A stretch of DNA of 64,000 nt from Pseudomonas sp. MUP55 (GCF_034043515.1 NZ_CP138214.1:3782001-3846000), one strand, 5' to 3'; numbered from the stretch's first letter, positions 24,810 through 36,250 are shown. Made by a program: numbers and translations. Notes: a model not told the origin generated them from the letters alone.

Positions 24810-27188
24810 TCACTTCCTTAACGTGGCGTTCAACCTTTGTTCGAGCGAGGTGAGGATATTTTGTGTCGTGGTATTCACCTCATCGTCATTAAGAGTGCGC
24901 GATGGATGCTGCCAGGTCAAGCCAACCGCAAGGCTTTTTCTATGCGGATCAATGCCTTTACCCTGATAGACGTCAAATAGCCTGAGGTCTGTCAGCCATT
25001 CCCCTGCATTTTCACGGATTACATCCAGAACGGCAGTGGCGGCGACTTCACGATCGGCGATCAGGGCCAGGTCACGACGCACTTCAGGGAAGCGCGACAA
25101 CTCGCTGAATTTAGGCATCTTGCCCGACGCAACTTCAGCCAGGACCAGTTCGAAAACGAAGACGGGTCGATCCAGACCCAGGGTTTTCGACAGTTCCGGG
25201 TGAATGGCGCCGACAAAGCCGACCAAACGACCTTCGCGCTCGATGCGGGCAGTCTGGCCTGGGTGCAGCGCAGGGTGTTTACCGGGCAGGAATGTGAAGG
25301 CGTCCAGCGCACCGGCGAAGCCCAGCACCGCTTCCACGTCAGCCTTGACGTCAAAGAAGTCCACGGCGTCGCGGCCCTGTGCCCAGCCTTCCGGCAGGCG
25401 GCTACCGCAGACCACACCGGCCAGCATGGGCTCTTGCTTCAAGCCATCGAGTTGACCCACAAAGCGCAGGCCGCTTTCGAACATGCGCACGCGGTCTTGC
25501 TGGCGGTTCAGGTTGTGAGACAGCGCCTTGACCAAGCCTGGCCACAGCGACGAACGCATGGCCGCCATGTCGTTGGAAATGGGGTTGGCCAGCAACAAAG
25601 GCTCAACGCCTGGGTTGAACAGCTCGAACTGCTTTGGATCGATGAAGCTGTAAGTCACGGCTTCCTGATAGCCACGAGCAACCAGCAGGCGACGCAGCTC
25701 AGGCAGGTGCGCACGCGCTTCGGCCTTGGGTTGCGGTGCAAGACGCGCTTGCGGGTAGCGAACCGGCAGGCGGTTGTAACCGTACAAGCGCGCCAGTTCT
25801 TCGATCAGGTCGACTTCCAGGCTGATATCGAAACGATGGCTTGGTACTTCAACGTGCCACTGCCCTTCCCCACCGGCGGAGATGGCCAGGCCGAGGGCCG
25901 ACAGCAGTTGCTCGATCTGGGCAGGCTCGATCACCAGGCCGAGCATTTGCTCAACGCTTTTGGCACGCAGCGTGATCGGCGCAATGGACGGCAGGAACTG
26001 TTCGTTGACGGTTTCGGTGATCGGGCCGGCTTCGCCACCGGTGATTTCCAGCAGCAGGCCGGTGGCGCGCTCCATGGCTTCACGGGCGAGCTTCCAGTCT
26101 ACGCCGCGCTCATAGCGGTGCGATGCATCGGTGTGCAGGCCGTAGGAACGGGCCTTGCCGGCGATGGCGATCTGGTCGAAGAATGCGCTTTCAAGGAATA
26201 CGTCGCGAGTGGTCGCGGACACACCGCTGTGCTCGCCGCCCATCACGCCGGCGATGGCCAGGGCGCGGGCATGGTCGGCGATAACCAGGGTGTCTGCACG
26301 CAGGCTGACTTCCTGGCCGTCGAGCAGTACCAGCTTCTCGCCTTCTTCGGCCATGCGCACGCGGATGCCGCCATTGATTTCGGCAAGGTCGAACGCGTGC
26401 AGCGGTTGGCCCAGCTCCAACATCACATAGTTGGTGATATCGACGGCCGCATCGATGCTGCGCACGTCGGCACGGCGCAGGCGCTCAACCATCCACAGCG
26501 GGGTAGGTTTGGACAGATCGACGTTACGGATAACGCGTCCCAGGTAACGTGGGCAGGCGTTTGGCGCCAGTACTTCAACCGAGCGCACCTCATCGTGCAC
26601 GGCTGGCACGCTGGCAACCACTGGACGGGTGACAGGAACGTTGTACAGCGCGCCCACTTCACGGGCCAGACCCGCCAGGGACAGGCAGTCGCCACGGTTC
26701 GGGGTCAGGTCGACCTCGATGCTGGCATCTTCCAGTTCCAGGTAGACACGAATGTCCTGGCCTACCGGCGCGTCGGCCGGCAGCTCCATCAAGCCGTCGT
26801 TGCCCTCGCCGACCTGCAGCTCCGCCTGGGAGCACAGCATGCCGTTGGACTCAACGCCGCGCAGCTTGGCCTTCTTGATCTTGAAGTCGCCTGGTAGTTC
26901 GGCACCGATCATGGCGAACGGAATCTTCAGGCCCGGGCGCACATTGGGCGCTCCGCACACGACCTGGAAAGTCTCCGCGCCATTGCTGACCTGGCACACA
27001 CGCAATTTGTCGGCATCCGGGTGCTGCTCGGTGCTCAGCACCTCGCCCACTACCACACCACTGAATACACCGGCGGCCGGGGTGACGCTATCGACCTCAA
27101 GACCGGCCATCGACAGACGGGCAACCAACTCGTCGCGCTCTACCTGCGGGCTTACCCAGCCACGCAGCCATTGTTCACTGAATTTCAT
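24810..27188 (-). CDS. pheT: Phenylalanyl-tRNA synthetase beta subunit
   Basis: This 792-residue subunit of the alpha2-beta2 enzyme has an N-terminal MKFSEQWLRGWVSP, an EMAP-like tRNA-binding domain (about 40-150, VVGEVLSTEQHPDADKLRVCQV), B3/B4 editing region, B5 domain and a C-terminal ferredoxin-fold anticodon-binding domain (about 698-791, FSELSRFPEVRRDLALI). Full family length with no damage. It is separated from pheS by 26 bases. Confidence 0.98.
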   Translation of the reverse strand: MKFSEQWLRGWVSPQVERDELVARLSMAGLEVDSVTPAAGVFSGVVVGEVLSTEQHPDADKLRVCQVSNGAETFQVVCGAPNVRPGLKIPFAMIGAELPGDFKIKKAKLRGVESNGMLCSQAELQVGEGNDGLMELPADAPVGQDIRVYLELEDASIEVDLTPNRGDCLSLAGLAREVGALYNVPVTRPVVASVPAVHDEVRSVEVLAPNACPRYLGRVIRNVDLSKPTPLWMVERLRRADVRSIDAAVDITNYVMLELGQPLHAFDLAEINGGIRVRMAEEGEKLVLLDGQEVSLRADTLVIADHARALAIAGVMGGEHSGVSATTRDVFLESAFFDQIAIAGKARSYGLHTDASHRYERGVDWKLAREAMERATGLLLEITGGEAGPITETVNEQFLPSIAPITLRAKSVEQMLGLVIEPAQIEQLLSALGLAISAGGEGQWHVEVPSHRFDISLEVDLIEELARLYGYNRLPVRYPQARLAPQPKAEARAHLPELRRLLVARGYQEAVTYSFIDPKQFELFNPGVEPLLLANPISNDMAAMRSSLWPGLVKALSHNLNRQQDRVRMFESGLRFVGQLDGLKQEPMLAGVVCGSRLPEGWAQGRDAVDFFDVKADVEAVLGFAGALDAFTFLPGKHPALHPGQTARIEREGRLVGFVGAIHPELSKTLGLDRPVFVFELVLAEVASGKMPKFSELSRFPEVRRDLALIADREVAATAVLDVIRENAGEWLTDLRLFDVYQGKGIDPHRKSLAVGLTWQHPSRTLNDDEVNTTTQNILTSLEQRLNATLRK

Positions 27189-27214
27189 CCTGCTCTCCTA
27201 AAGATTCGTTACGA

Positions 27215-28283
<1,069 letters not shown>

Positions 28284-28340
28284 TTATGACGTTTACCACC
28301 GTGGGCTACAGGCGTAACCCAGGGTGACTGTCGGGGGTAC

Positions 28341-28697
28341 TTAAGCCAAGGAGGCTTTAGCTTTCTCGACAATCGCAGCAAACACCGCTTTTTCGTTCAC
28401 GGCCAGTTCAGCCAGAACCTTACGGTCGATTTCGATGGACGCTTTTTTCAGGCCAGCGATGAAACGGCTGTAGGACAGACCGTTAACACGTGCACCAGCG
28501 TTGATACGAGCGATCCACAGAGCGCGGAACTGACGTTTTTTCTGACGACGGTCACGGTAGGCGTATTGGCCTGCCTTGATTACCGCTTGCTTGGCAACAC
28601 GGAATACGCGTGAACGCGCGCCGTAGTAGCCTTTAGCAAGTTTCAGAATTTTTTTGTGACGCTTACGGGCAATGACGCCACGCTTTACACGAGCCAT
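28341..28697 (-). CDS. rplT: Ribosomal protein L20
   Basis: This 118-residue protein starts [20 protein letters not shown] and contains [17 protein letters not shown] and [18 protein letters not shown], both diagnostic of L20. The highly basic N-terminal extension threads into 23S rRNA. L20 represses its own operon in E. coli by binding mRNA. It lies 30 bases from rpmI. Confidence 0.99.
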   Translation of the reverse strand: MARVKRGVIARKRHKKILKLAKGYYGARSRVFRVAKQAVIKAGQYAYRDRRQKKRQFRALWIARINAGARVNGLSYSRFIAGLKKASIEIDRKVLAELAVNEKAVFAAIVEKAKASLA

Positions 28698-28727
28698 GAG
28701 TTACTTCCTCTATTCTTGATCCAAAAA

Positions 28728-28922
28728 TTAACGAAGGCGCAGCATGCGCTCGACTTTTGCCACGTCAGACGGATGCAGCAAGCTGCTACCGCGCAGTTGA
28801 CGCTTACGCTTGGTCGACATTTTGGTCAGGATGTGGCTCTTGAAAGCGTGCTTGTGCTTGATACCGTTAGCAGTTTTCAGAAACCGCTTAGCAGCACCAC
28901 TTTTAGTCTTCATCTTTGGCAT
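28728..28922 (-). CDS. rpmI: Ribosomal protein L35
   Basis: This 64-residue basic protein, [20 protein letters not shown] with C-terminal [17 protein letters not shown], is L35 in its normal place between infC and rplT. Confidence 0.99.
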   Translation of the reverse strand: MPKMKTKSGAAKRFLKTANGIKHKHAFKSHILTKMSTKRKRQLRGSSLLHPSDVAKVERMLRLR

Positions 28923-28982
28923 GTTCGGATACTCCGCATTCAGTTGATAAACATAATCAGAAGGCCTGCCGTGCCCTGTTGA

Positions 28983-29531
28983 TTACTTCTTCTTTTTCGG
29001 GGCGATGACCATGATCAGTTGGCGTCCTTCCATCTTAGGATGCTGTTCGACCGAACCGTACTCGAGCAGGTCAGCTTCAACCCGCTTGAGGAGTTCCATC
29101 CCCAGCTCCTGGTGGGCCATCTCACGGCCGCGGAATCGCAAGGATACCTTGGCCCTGTCCCCATCACTCAGGAAACGTACCAGGTTGCGCAGTTTTACCT
29201 GGTAATCCCCTTCCTCCGTCCCTGGACGAAACTTGATTTCTTTTACTTGAATCTGCTTCTGGTTCTTCTTCGCTGCGGCAACCTGTTTCTTCTTCTCGAA
29301 GATCGACTTGCCGTAGTCCATCACCCGGCAAACGGGTGGGATTGCATCGGCGGAAATTTCCACCAGGTCCAGCTTGGACTCTTCTGCAATACGAAGCGCT
29401 TCATCAATCGAGACGATGCCAATCTGCTCGCCATCAGCGCCAATTAACCGAACCTCGCGTGCCGAGATATTCTCGTTGATCGGGGCTTTCGGTGCAGCTC
29501 GTTTATCTTGTCTCATTTCACGCTTAATAAT
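28983..29531 (-). CDS. infC: Translation initiation factor IF-3, probable AUU start
   Basis: IF-3 N-domain ([23 protein letters not shown]), linker ([26 protein letters not shown]) and C-domain ending APKKKK. The first in-frame ATG at 29516 gives 177 residues, but in-frame codons before it read ATT ATT ATT AAG CGT GAA, directly after a GGAG at 29537-29540 that overlaps the thrS stop. IF-3 genes classically start with AUU, which lets IF-3 repress its own synthesis by rejecting non-standard starts. I place the start at the ATT at 29531 (5-base spacing, 182 residues); 29528 and 29534 are also possible. The first residues would be (M)IKREM, matching relatives. Confidence 0.95.
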   Translation of the reverse strand: MIKREMRQDKRAAPKAPINENISAREVRLIGADGEQIGIVSIDEALRIAEESKLDLVEISADAIPPVCRVMDYGKSIFEKKKQVAAAKKNQKQIQVKEIKFRPGTEEGDYQVKLRNLVRFLSDGDRAKVSLRFRGREMAHQELGMELLKRVEADLLEYGSVEQHPKMEGRQLIMVIAPKKKK

Positions 29532-29533
29532 AA

Positions 29534-31456
29534 TTACTCCGAATCTGGGCGACCACGCCGGGAAACCGCTTGCGCGAGGAACTCAGCGAACTGGGCGACG
29601 GGCATCGAGCCCAGGTCAGCACCTTCACGAGTACGCACAGCGACAGTCTGCATCTCGACTTCCCGATCTCCAATAACCAAAAGATAGGGAACCTTGAGCA
29701 AAGTATGCTCACGGATTTTAAAGCCGATCTTTTCATTTCTCAAGTCGGACTTGGCACGAAATCCGCTTTCGTTGAGTGTTTTTTCAACCTCGGCGGCAAA
29801 ATCTGCCTGTTTATCAGTGATGTTCATGATCACTGCCTGAGTCGGAGCAAGCCACGCCGGGAATGCACCCTCGTAGTGCTCGATCAGGATTCCGACGAAC
29901 CGTTCGAACGAGCCGAGGATCGCCCGGTGCAGCATAACCGGGTGTTTACGGCTGTTGTCTTCGGAGACGTATTCGGCTCCCAGACGGATCGGCAGGTTAA
30001 AATCGAGCTGCAGGGTACCACACTGCCAGACGCGGCCAAGGCAATCTTTCAGCGAGAACTCGATCTTGGGACCGTAAAACGCCCCCTCTCCCGGTTGCAG
30101 ATCGTACGCAAGGCCCGCACTGTCGAGCGCTGCGGCCAGTGCAGCTTCGGCGCGATCCCAGAGCTCGTCGGAGCCAACACGCTTTTCCGGACGAGTGGAC
30201 AGCTTCATTTCGACTTCGGTAAAACCGAAATCGCGGTAAACGTCCATGGTCAACTTGATGAACGCGGCGGATTCAGCCTGCATCTGTTCTTCAGTACAGA
30301 AGATATGCGCGTCGTCCTGGGTAAAGCCGCGTACACGCATGATGCCGTGCAGCGCACCCGATGGCTCGTTGCGGTGGCAGGCACCGAACTCGGCCAGACG
30401 CATTGGCAACTCGCGGTAGCTTTTCAGGCCCTGGTTGAACACCTGCACGTGGCAAGGGCAGTTCATCGGCTTGATGGCGTAGTCGCGGTTTTCCGACTGG
30501 GTGGTGAACATATTGTCGGCGTAGTTGGCCCAGTGCCCGGACTTCTCCCACAGGCTGCGATCAACGACCTGCGGGGTCTTGATCTCAAGGTAACCGTTTT
30601 CACGCTGAACCTTGCGCATGTACTGCTCGAGCACCTGGTACAGGGTCCAGCCGTTCGGGTGCCAGAACACCATGCCCGGCGCTTCTTCCTGGAGGTGGAA
30701 CAGGTTCAGACGCTTGCCGATCTTGCGATGGTCGCGCTTTTCGGCTTCTTCAATACGCTGGATATAGGCGGCCAGCTGTTTCTTGTCAGCCCAGGCAGTG
30801 CCGTAGATCCGTTGCAGTTGCTCGTTCTTCGCATCACCGCGCCAGTAGGCGCCGGACAATTTGGTCAACTTGAAGGACTTGAGAAAACGTGTGTTCGGCA
30901 CGTGCGGGCCACGGCACATGTCGACATATTCTTCGTGGTAGTACAGGCCCATGGCCTGCTCGTCCGGCATGTCTTCCACCAGACGCAGCTTGTAGTCTTC
31001 GCCACGGGCGGTGAATACATCGATCACTTCGGCACGCGGCGTGACTTTCTTGATGACGTCGTAATCTTTTTCGATCAGCGCGTGCATGCGCTGCTCGATC
31101 GCCGCCAGATCGTCTGGCGTGAAAGGACGCTCATAGGCGATGTCGTAATAGAAGCCTTCGTCGATGACCGGGCCAATCACCATTTTTGCGGTGGGGTACA
31201 GCTGCTTGACCGCATGGCCAATCAGGTGCGCACAAGAGTGGCGAATGATCTCCAGCCCCTCTTGATCCTTGGGCGTGATGATCTGCAGGGTGGCATCGGA
31301 GGTGACCAGGTCACTGGCATCGACCAGCTTGCCGTCGACCTTGCCGGCCACGGTGGCCTTGGCCAGGCCTGCACCAATGGATGCGGCGACCTCGGCTACG
31401 GAAACCGGATGATCGAACGAACGTTGACTGCCGTCGGGTAGAGTAATAGTTGGCAT
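29534..31456 (-). CDS. thrS: Threonyl-tRNA synthetase
   Basis: This 640-residue enzyme starts [20 protein letters not shown]. It has a TGS domain (1-61), editing domain with [11 protein letters not shown] (the HxxxH-type site), the class II core with zinc Cys in [10 protein letters not shown], motif 2 [19 protein letters not shown], and the anticodon-binding domain ([15 protein letters not shown]). An upstream open extension of 11 codons lacks the conserved N-terminus and was not used. It heads the operon; 31457-31823 (367 bases before the next + gene) holds its leader and promoter, where I see no gene and no clear T-box. Confidence 0.98.
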   Translation of the reverse strand: MPTITLPDGSQRSFDHPVSVAEVAASIGAGLAKATVAGKVDGKLVDASDLVTSDATLQIITPKDQEGLEIIRHSCAHLIGHAVKQLYPTAKMVIGPVIDEGFYYDIAYERPFTPDDLAAIEQRMHALIEKDYDVIKKVTPRAEVIDVFTARGEDYKLRLVEDMPDEQAMGLYYHEEYVDMCRGPHVPNTRFLKSFKLTKLSGAYWRGDAKNEQLQRIYGTAWADKKQLAAYIQRIEEAEKRDHRKIGKRLNLFHLQEEAPGMVFWHPNGWTLYQVLEQYMRKVQRENGYLEIKTPQVVDRSLWEKSGHWANYADNMFTTQSENRDYAIKPMNCPCHVQVFNQGLKSYRELPMRLAEFGACHRNEPSGALHGIMRVRGFTQDDAHIFCTEEQMQAESAAFIKLTMDVYRDFGFTEVEMKLSTRPEKRVGSDELWDRAEAALAAALDSAGLAYDLQPGEGAFYGPKIEFSLKDCLGRVWQCGTLQLDFNLPIRLGAEYVSEDNSRKHPVMLHRAILGSFERFVGILIEHYEGAFPAWLAPTQAVIMNITDKQADFAAEVEKTLNESGFRAKSDLRNEKIGFKIREHTLLKVPYLLVIGDREVEMQTVAVRTREGADLGSMPVAQFAEFLAQAVSRRGRPDSE

Positions 31457-31823
31457 GGCGCCTCCTCTCCTAGTGGTGACCCCTACCAAAGGTCACGTGG
31501 GTTGGGATGAGCCAGTACAAGATCCAACACCAGGCCGCTCAATGCTGAACGCCTGCCTTACAGCGGCAGGAGCCTTTCGGCCAACCGATAATCGAACCAG
31601 AGTGACTGGATTGAACAAAAAAAGAACCTGGCAAGGCGGCAAATGGCACACCTGGAAAAAGCCAAGCCCAGGATGCTAGCACAGATGAACGGTCATCGCG
31701 CCGACGCAGCCTGCGGTAAAAGCAAATTCCATGCTTTATGGCGGCAAAAGTGAACTTGAGCTGTACGCCACGCCTCAAACACCCCGAGAATCGCCGTTCG
31801 TCCCCGACCCAAAGGAGCATCCC

Positions 31824-32138
31824 ATGATGCGTTTTACCTCGACAATCGCCCTCGCCGCTTCCCTGGCATTCCTTTCGCTCGGCGCGCAAGCCGCGGCCCC
31901 ATCGAACTGGCCTGCCGGCGCTCGTGACGCCTTCGTCAACGACTGCAGCGCCGCGGCCAGCCAGAACGTGGACGTCAAAACCGCCAAAGCCCACTGCGAA
32001 TGTGGCGCCGACAAGATCAACGCCGAACTGAGCACTGCAGAAATCAAGGAATTGATGACCAATCAGAACGCCAGCGCGCAGCTTAAAAACAAAGCGGTCG
32101 CGGCAATTTCGTCCTGCAAAGTCGTGAAGAAAAAGTAA
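31824..32138 (+). CDS. Small exported protein with two cysteine pairs
   Basis: This 104-residue protein has a signal peptide (MMRFTSTIALAASLAFLSLGAQA) and a mature domain of about 80 residues with Cys in NDCSAAA, AHCECGADKI and ISSCKVV, likely two disulfides, and a Lys-rich end. AAAGGAG sits 7 bases before the ATG; a frame open upstream has no ribosome site. It is conserved-looking and periplasmic; no known family was recognised. It stands alone and is followed by a terminator. Confidence 0.85.
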   Translation: MMRFTSTIALAASLAFLSLGAQAAAPSNWPAGARDAFVNDCSAAASQNVDVKTAKAHCECGADKINAELSTAEIKELMTNQNASAQLKNKAVAAISSCKVVKKK

Positions 32139-32140
32139 GA

Positions 32141-32166
32141 ACGCTCACTGATCGGGCGTCTTTTTC
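32141..32166 (+). terminator. Rho-independent terminator of the small exported protein gene
   Basis: acgctc-actgatc-gggcgt followed by tcttttt directly after the stop codon. Two more hairpins follow in the 32167-32300 stretch (aacagcc-ctaaaa-cggctgttt and the one at 32250). Confidence 0.7.
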
Positions 32167-32249
32167 GTCAGAAAAACAGCCCTAAAACGGCTGTTTCTCA
32201 CAAATTATGCAGGTTTTACGGCTTTTTTTAACAGCTGATATTTCGCACC

Positions 32250-32272
32250 AAAGCCCCGTAAATCGGGGCTTT
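32250..32272. terminator. Symmetrical hairpin upstream of the cold-shock gene
   Basis: aaagccccg-taaat-cggggcttt is a perfect 9-base stem that ends in ttt on both strands. It may be a second terminator or a structure upstream of the cold-shock promoter. Confidence 0.55.
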
Positions 32273-32427
32273 CAGGCAAACCAGGCACGAAACGCAACGC
32301 TATTGATTAGCAAACAATGCCTTGGGGGGGCTCCCAAGCCGAACATTTCGACTATGATAGCCCTGTGTGCCCAGTTGGCCTGAGCAGCACAGCACTACTG
32401 AAAATATATGTTTCTTGGAGATACACC

Positions 32428-32640
32428 ATGTCTAATCGCCAAACCGGCACCGTTAAATGGTTCAACGATGAAAAAGGCTTCGGCTTCATCACTCCTCAAG
32501 GTGGCGGTGACGACCTGTTCGTACACTTCAAAGCTATCGAAAGCGACGGTTTCAAAAGCCTGAAAGAAGGCCAAACCGTTTCCTTCGTGGCTGAGAAAGG
32601 CCAAAAGGGTATGCAAGCTGCACAAGTTCGCGGCGAGTAA
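32428..32640 (+). CDS. Cold-shock domain protein (CspA family)
   Basis: This 70-residue protein starts [20 protein letters not shown] and carries RNP1 (KGFGFIT) and RNP2 (DLFVHF), the nucleic acid-binding motifs. It acts as an RNA chaperone. GGAG lies 7 bases before the ATG. A tatgat at 32353-32358 could be the -10, giving a leader of about 65 bases, shorter than in temperature-sensing cspA genes. It ends with a strong terminator. Confidence 0.97.
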   Translation: MSNRQTGTVKWFNDEKGFGFITPQGGGDDLFVHFKAIESDGFKSLKEGQTVSFVAEKGQKGMQAAQVRGE

Positions 32641-32654
32641 TACTCCGCTGAGCT

Positions 32655-32686
32655 AAAAAAACCCCGTCCATGTGACGGGGTTTTTT
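32655..32686. terminator. Bidirectional rho-independent terminator
   Basis: aaaaaaaccccgtc-catgt-gacggggtttttt; T runs on both strands, so it ends both the cold-shock gene (+) and the convergent lipoprotein gene (-). Confidence 0.92.
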
Positions 32687-32712
32687 ATGGGCGCTGCAAA
32701 AGCCAGACGCTA

Positions 32713-33033
32713 TCAGCCGCAGTTGACCCGCGTGATCACCAGATTATCGTCGGTGTTCAGGTTCAAGCGGTCGGACCGGTATTCCAGCGTGATCATGTCA
32801 TTGGGCTTGAGGATACGGGCGTTCTGCGCACCGGCACGCGCACGCGCCTGCTCCAGCAGTTGAGGCGAGGCTTTCTGGCCGATCGTGAACTCGGCGGCCT
32901 TCGACTCACAGCGGCTATGACCGGCATCGGTCACGCTGGCATCTTTGCCTGGCTCAGAGGCACCCGGGGTGCTGCAACCCGCCAACGCGAGTGCTGCCAA
33001 CAAAGTACCGAATGATGCGAGCTTCCAAGGCAT
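32713..33033 (-). CDS. I78-family peptidase inhibitor-like lipoprotein
   Basis: This 106-residue protein has a lipoprotein signal peptide with lipobox LAGC (Cys20) and then a domain with CESKAAEFTIGQKASPQLLE and MITLEYRSDRLNLNTDD ending VNCG. The GQ..s..l and 'D.rl(N/R)' pattern is that of the I78 inhibitor family. It would sit on the inner or outer membrane facing the periplasm and may guard against serine peptidases. Its role has not been tested here. Confidence 0.82.
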   Translation of the reverse strand: MPWKLASFGTLLAALALAGCSTPGASEPGKDASVTDAGHSRCESKAAEFTIGQKASPQLLEQARARAGAQNARILKPNDMITLEYRSDRLNLNTDDNLVITRVNCG

Positions 33034-33177
33034 GAAGCCTCCTATGATAAAAAATGGACAGAGATCGTGCGACAGCGATTGAGTTGATTGGTTTCAAGAC
33101 ATTAACGCCTCATACCCAAGTCTGCCTGACTCAGGCCGGGCAAGCGTCCAGTCAATCGTGACTGGATATGAACATGC

Positions 33178-33483
33178 TCAGTAGATATCGATGTAGTCCG
33201 ACGTTGGGGTGGGCCAATTCTGGCTGAGCGCGTTGAAAATCTGCATCACCCAGACTTCATCGTTGGCGGCCACATTTCCCACATAACCGGAACCCTTGGC
33301 CCAGGTTTCCAGGCGAAACAGAAGACCTCCAATTTCGGCCCCCCCTACCACGCCAGAAGAGATGTAGGCGATACCGGCCTTGGTGACCCGCAATTGGGTG
33401 TGTTCATCGTCATTGGCGCTGGCAAGCAGTTGGCGCACGGCTACCAGCGTAAGATTCTCGGGGTTGTTCAAATCGATCTGCAC
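33178..33483 (-). CDS. Small conserved protein, GTG start
   Basis: I read 101 residues starting at a GTG (MQIDLNNPENLTLVAV) with AGGA 8 bases upstream; the frame is open well beyond, but that part is shadow of the divergent gene region. The sequence LLASANDDEHTQLRVTKAGIAYISS and WAKGSGYVGNVAANDEVWVMQIFNAL suggests a compact alpha/beta cytoplasmic protein. No signal peptide and no known family recognised. Confidence 0.75.
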   Translation of the reverse strand: MQIDLNNPENLTLVAVRQLLASANDDEHTQLRVTKAGIAYISSGVVGGAEIGGLLFRLETWAKGSGYVGNVAANDEVWVMQIFNALSQNWPTPTSDYIDIY

Positions 33484-33636
33484 GCGGTGTTTCCTGGCCA
33501 ATAAACAGGACGACAGTGTCGCACACCCCGCCCTCATGCCTAAGTCGCAGTGCCAAATCCCGTGCAAAATGCTTAACTGCGCCCGTTGCAGCCGCACGCC
33601 AGCGCAACGCCCAGTACCTACAATCGCGAGATTCCC

Positions 33637-33843
33637 ATGACCACCGTAACGCTCCAAGCCGATATCAAAGCCAAATGGCCCCAAGGGCAAAGCTCCTACA
33701 GCCCCGGCAGCCCGGAAGAATTGGCGATCATCGGTATCGACCTGCTGGTCAAGGAGCTCGGTACCCAGGGCGCTCAAGCCTTTGTCGGCCAGGTATTCGA
33801 GAAATACCCGACCGACCACCCGGGCGCACAAGAGCACGCATAA
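33637..33843 (+). CDS. Small conserved protein
   Basis: This encodes 68 residues, MTTVTLQADIKAKWPQGQSS to EKYPTDHPGAQEHA. No clear ribosome site is seen before the ATG, and a frame open upstream would add 17 unlikely residues. No family recognised. It is divergent from the 101-residue gene and convergent with the nucleoside hydrolase gene. Confidence 0.65.
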   Translation: MTTVTLQADIKAKWPQGQSSYSPGSPEELAIIGIDLLVKELGTQGAQAFVGQVFEKYPTDHPGAQEHA

Positions 33844-33845
33844 GA

Positions 33846-33869
33846 ACCGGCCGGCGAACGCCGACCGGC
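33846..33869. terminator. GC-rich hairpin between convergent genes
   Basis: accggccggc-gaac-gccgaccggc forms a stable stem between the stop codons of the small + gene and the nucleoside hydrolase gene. T runs are poor on both sides, so it may need Rho or act as an mRNA end stabiliser. Confidence 0.5.
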
Positions 33870-33876
33870 AAGGAGT

Positions 33877-34905
33877 TTACTTCAGGCGTGCCAGGCGTTC
33901 GGTCAACAGATCGAAGAAGCCTTGGGCGTCGCCATTCTCGACCCAGAATGCGTTCTTGTCCTGCTTCAGGCCATCGTACCAATCGACGATGGTCTGGCCG
34001 AAAGTCGGACCTTCACGACTATCGACGACCACGTTGACCTGACGACCGCTGAACAGCGACGGCTTGAGCAGGTAGGCAACCACCGTGGCGTCATGCACTG
34101 GCCCGCCGGGAATGCCGTAATGCTCCATATCGCCTTTGACGTACTCGTTGAGGATATTGCTGACGACCTTGCTTGCATTGTTGTTCAAGTCTGCAATTTT
34201 CTTCAGGCGCGCCTCGCTGGTCAGCACTTTATGGGTCACGTCCAGCGGCAGGTAGGTCAACTTCACGCCGCTTTTGAGCACAATCTCAGCCGCCACAGGG
34301 TCGGCGAACAGGTTGAACTCGGCCACCGGCGTGATATTGCCGCCATTGAAATGCGCACCGCCCATCACCACCACTTCCTTGATGCCCTGGGTGATTTCTG
34401 GCGCCTGGGTCAACGCCAGGGCCAGGTTGGTCTGCGGGCCGAGCATGGCGATAGTGATGCTGTGAGGCTTGGCGGCAGTCAGCGTCTTGATCAGGTAATC
34501 CACGGCGTTGCCTTCCGCCAGGCCTTGCTTCGGCTCGTGCACGGTGACGCCGGAAATACCTTCCTTGCCGTGAATGTTTTCGGCATAGATCGGCTTGCGC
34601 AGCAACGGCGCTGGAGCACCGGCGTAGACCGGGATGTCCTCGCGCCCTGCCCACTCACGCGCTAGGCGCGCATTGCGTGATGTTTTGTCCAGGCGCACGT
34701 TGCCGGCCACGGTCGTCAGCGCGCGGATGCTCAGCTCTTCGGGCGAAGCCATGGCGAACAGCAAGGCCACCACATCATCGGCGCCCGGGTCGGTATCGAT
34801 GATCAGGTCGATTTTTTCCGCCGCCTGGGCGCTTGCAGCTGTGAGTGCGGACAAAAGCAGAACACTCCGGAACAGGTTTTTCAGGGATGGAAGACCACGT
34901 TGCAT
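33877..34905 (-). CDS. Periplasmic inosine-uridine nucleoside N-ribohydrolase
   Basis: This 342-residue protein has a signal peptide (MQRGLPSLKNLFRSVLLLSALTAASAQA, cut near residue 27), so it is exported. The mature enzyme starts IDLIIDTDPGADDVVALLFA, the DxDxxxDD calcium and ribose site of the IU-nucleoside hydrolase family, and has MLGPQTNLALAL, VVVMGGA and the distal PGGPVHDATVVAYLL with the general-acid His and Asp. It releases ribose from nucleosides. As last gene of the rbs operon (26 bases after rbsD) it would feed ribose to the RbsB-A-C importer. The start follows a weak site; an upstream extension is not supported. Confidence 0.92.
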   Translation of the reverse strand: MQRGLPSLKNLFRSVLLLSALTAASAQAAEKIDLIIDTDPGADDVVALLFAMASPEELSIRALTTVAGNVRLDKTSRNARLAREWAGREDIPVYAGAPAPLLRKPIYAENIHGKEGISGVTVHEPKQGLAEGNAVDYLIKTLTAAKPHSITIAMLGPQTNLALALTQAPEITQGIKEVVVMGGAHFNGGNITPVAEFNLFADPVAAEIVLKSGVKLTYLPLDVTHKVLTSEARLKKIADLNNNASKVVSNILNEYVKGDMEHYGIPGGPVHDATVVAYLLKPSLFSGRQVNVVVDSREGPTFGQTIVDWYDGLKQDKNAFWVENGDAQGFFDLLTERLARLK

Positions 34906-34931
34906 AAAACACTCCTTGTCGTAGGGGGACT

Positions 34932-35336
34932 CTAGAAGGTTACGCCGGAGACCAGCGCGATATTGCAGTAAGGCTGGCATTCGCCCGTGCGCACGACGGC
35001 ACGCGCCTTGCCACTCAGCTGCTTGAAGGCGTCATGGCTGAGCAGACGACGCTCGCCAAGGGCAGCTTGTGCGGTAAGTGCATCGAGTTCAATCAGCGCC
35101 GGCGGTTGCTTGAGCAGGATTTCTTCAGCCAGCACGTGGCTTTCTACCTGCATCTCGCTGAGCACAACGCGCAGGGTGCTGATGAAATCCGGGATGCCAT
35201 GGGTCAGCGCCAGGTCGATCAACTCGACACCGGGCGGCACCGGCAGACCGGCATCACCGATGACCAGGATGTCGCCGTGGCCCAGTGACGCGATCACGCG
35301 GGACAGGGCGATGTTGAGCAGAGGTGTCTTTTTCAT
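34932..35336 (-). CDS. rbsD: D-ribose pyranase
   Basis: This 134-residue protein starts [34 protein letters not shown], containing the catalytic His20 and Asp of RbsD, and ends with [11 protein letters not shown]. It interconverts beta-pyranose and furanose ribose so that ribokinase gets its substrate. It overlaps rbsK by 4 bases. Confidence 0.97.
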   Translation of the reverse strand: MKKTPLLNIALSRVIASLGHGDILVIGDAGLPVPPGVELIDLALTHGIPDFISTLRVVLSEMQVESHVLAEEILLKQPPALIELDALTAQAALGERRLLSHDAFKQLSGKARAVVRTGECQPYCNIALVSGVTF

Positions 35337-36250
35337 GAGGGCACAAAACCTTGTACGTCGTGCAGCGTAGGAATGGAAGGCTGGGCGCCGGCACGGGTCA
35401 CCGATAACGCTGCCGCGACCTGGCCGAAACGGATCGCTTCCGCTTCGCTGTTGCCAGCGGCCAGCGCCGCGGCAAAACCACCCACGAAGGTATCACCGGC
35501 AGCCGTGGTGTCCACCGCCCTGACCTTGGGCGCGACCAGGTGCGCGAAGCTGTCGCCGTCAGCAAACAGTGCGCCCTGGGCACCAAGGGTGATGATGACC
35601 TTGCCGGCACCAGCCTTGATCAATGCTGTTGCGGCGAGCTTGGCGCTGTCGAGCGAGTCGACCGCGACACCGCTCAAGGCAGTGGCTTCACTTTCGTTGG
35701 GAATCAGGTAGTCAATCGAGGCATACCACTCGGCCGGCAAAGGCCCACTGGCCGGTGCTGGATTGAGGATCACCGTCTTGCCCAGCTCGCGACCGCGCTT
35801 GAGCGCATGGCCGACCGTTTCCATCGGCACTTCGAGCTGGCAAATGATCACGTCGGCGGCCTGTAACACAGCATCACAGGCCGTCAACGACGCGGGGGTC
35901 AACTGACCGTTACTGCCCGCCACAATCACAATCGCGTTCTGGCTGCTGTCATCCACCACGATCAACGCCACACCACTTGAGCCTTCCACCGTGCTGACGG
36001 CCCGGCAATCGATACCTTCGTCCACGAGTGCATCGCGCAATTGGTCGCCGTAGGCATCGGTGCCGACGCAACCGACCATCGCGACATCCGCACCCAGGCG
36101 CGCCAGAGCGACCGCCTGATTGGCGCCCTTGCCACCGGGAACGGTGGAGAAGGTCTGGCCGATCAGCGTTTCACCGGCACGCGGCAAACGACTGGCACGG
36201 GTGACCAGGTCCATGTTCAGGCTGCCTATTACCACTACTTTTGCGGGCAT
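35333..36250 (-). CDS. rbsK: Ribokinase
   Basis: This 305-residue PfkB-family kinase has [11 protein letters not shown] at the N-terminus, the GG motif [17 protein letters not shown], and the anion-hole/catalytic [15 protein letters not shown] near the C-terminus. It makes ribose 5-phosphate from ATP and ribose. Start 23 bases after the rbsR stop. Confidence 0.97.
   Translation of the reverse strand: MPAKVVVIGSLNMDLVTRASRLPRAGETLIGQTFSTVPGGKGANQAVALARLGADVAMVGCVGTDAYGDQLRDALVDEGIDCRAVSTVEGSSGVALIVVDDSSQNAIVIVAGSNGQLTPASLTACDAVLQAADVIICQLEVPMETVGHALKRGRELGKTVILNPAPASGPLPAEWYASIDYLIPNESEATALSGVAVDSLDSAKLAATALIKAGAGKVIITLGAQGALFADGDSFAHLVAPKVRAVDTTAAGDTFVGGFAAALAAGNSEAEAIRFGQVAAALSVTRAGAQPSIPTLHDVQGFVPS

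Noticed and set aside
29570..31441. A 623-codon open frame on the + strand
   Set aside because: It is antisense to thrS, with no ribosome site and no family.
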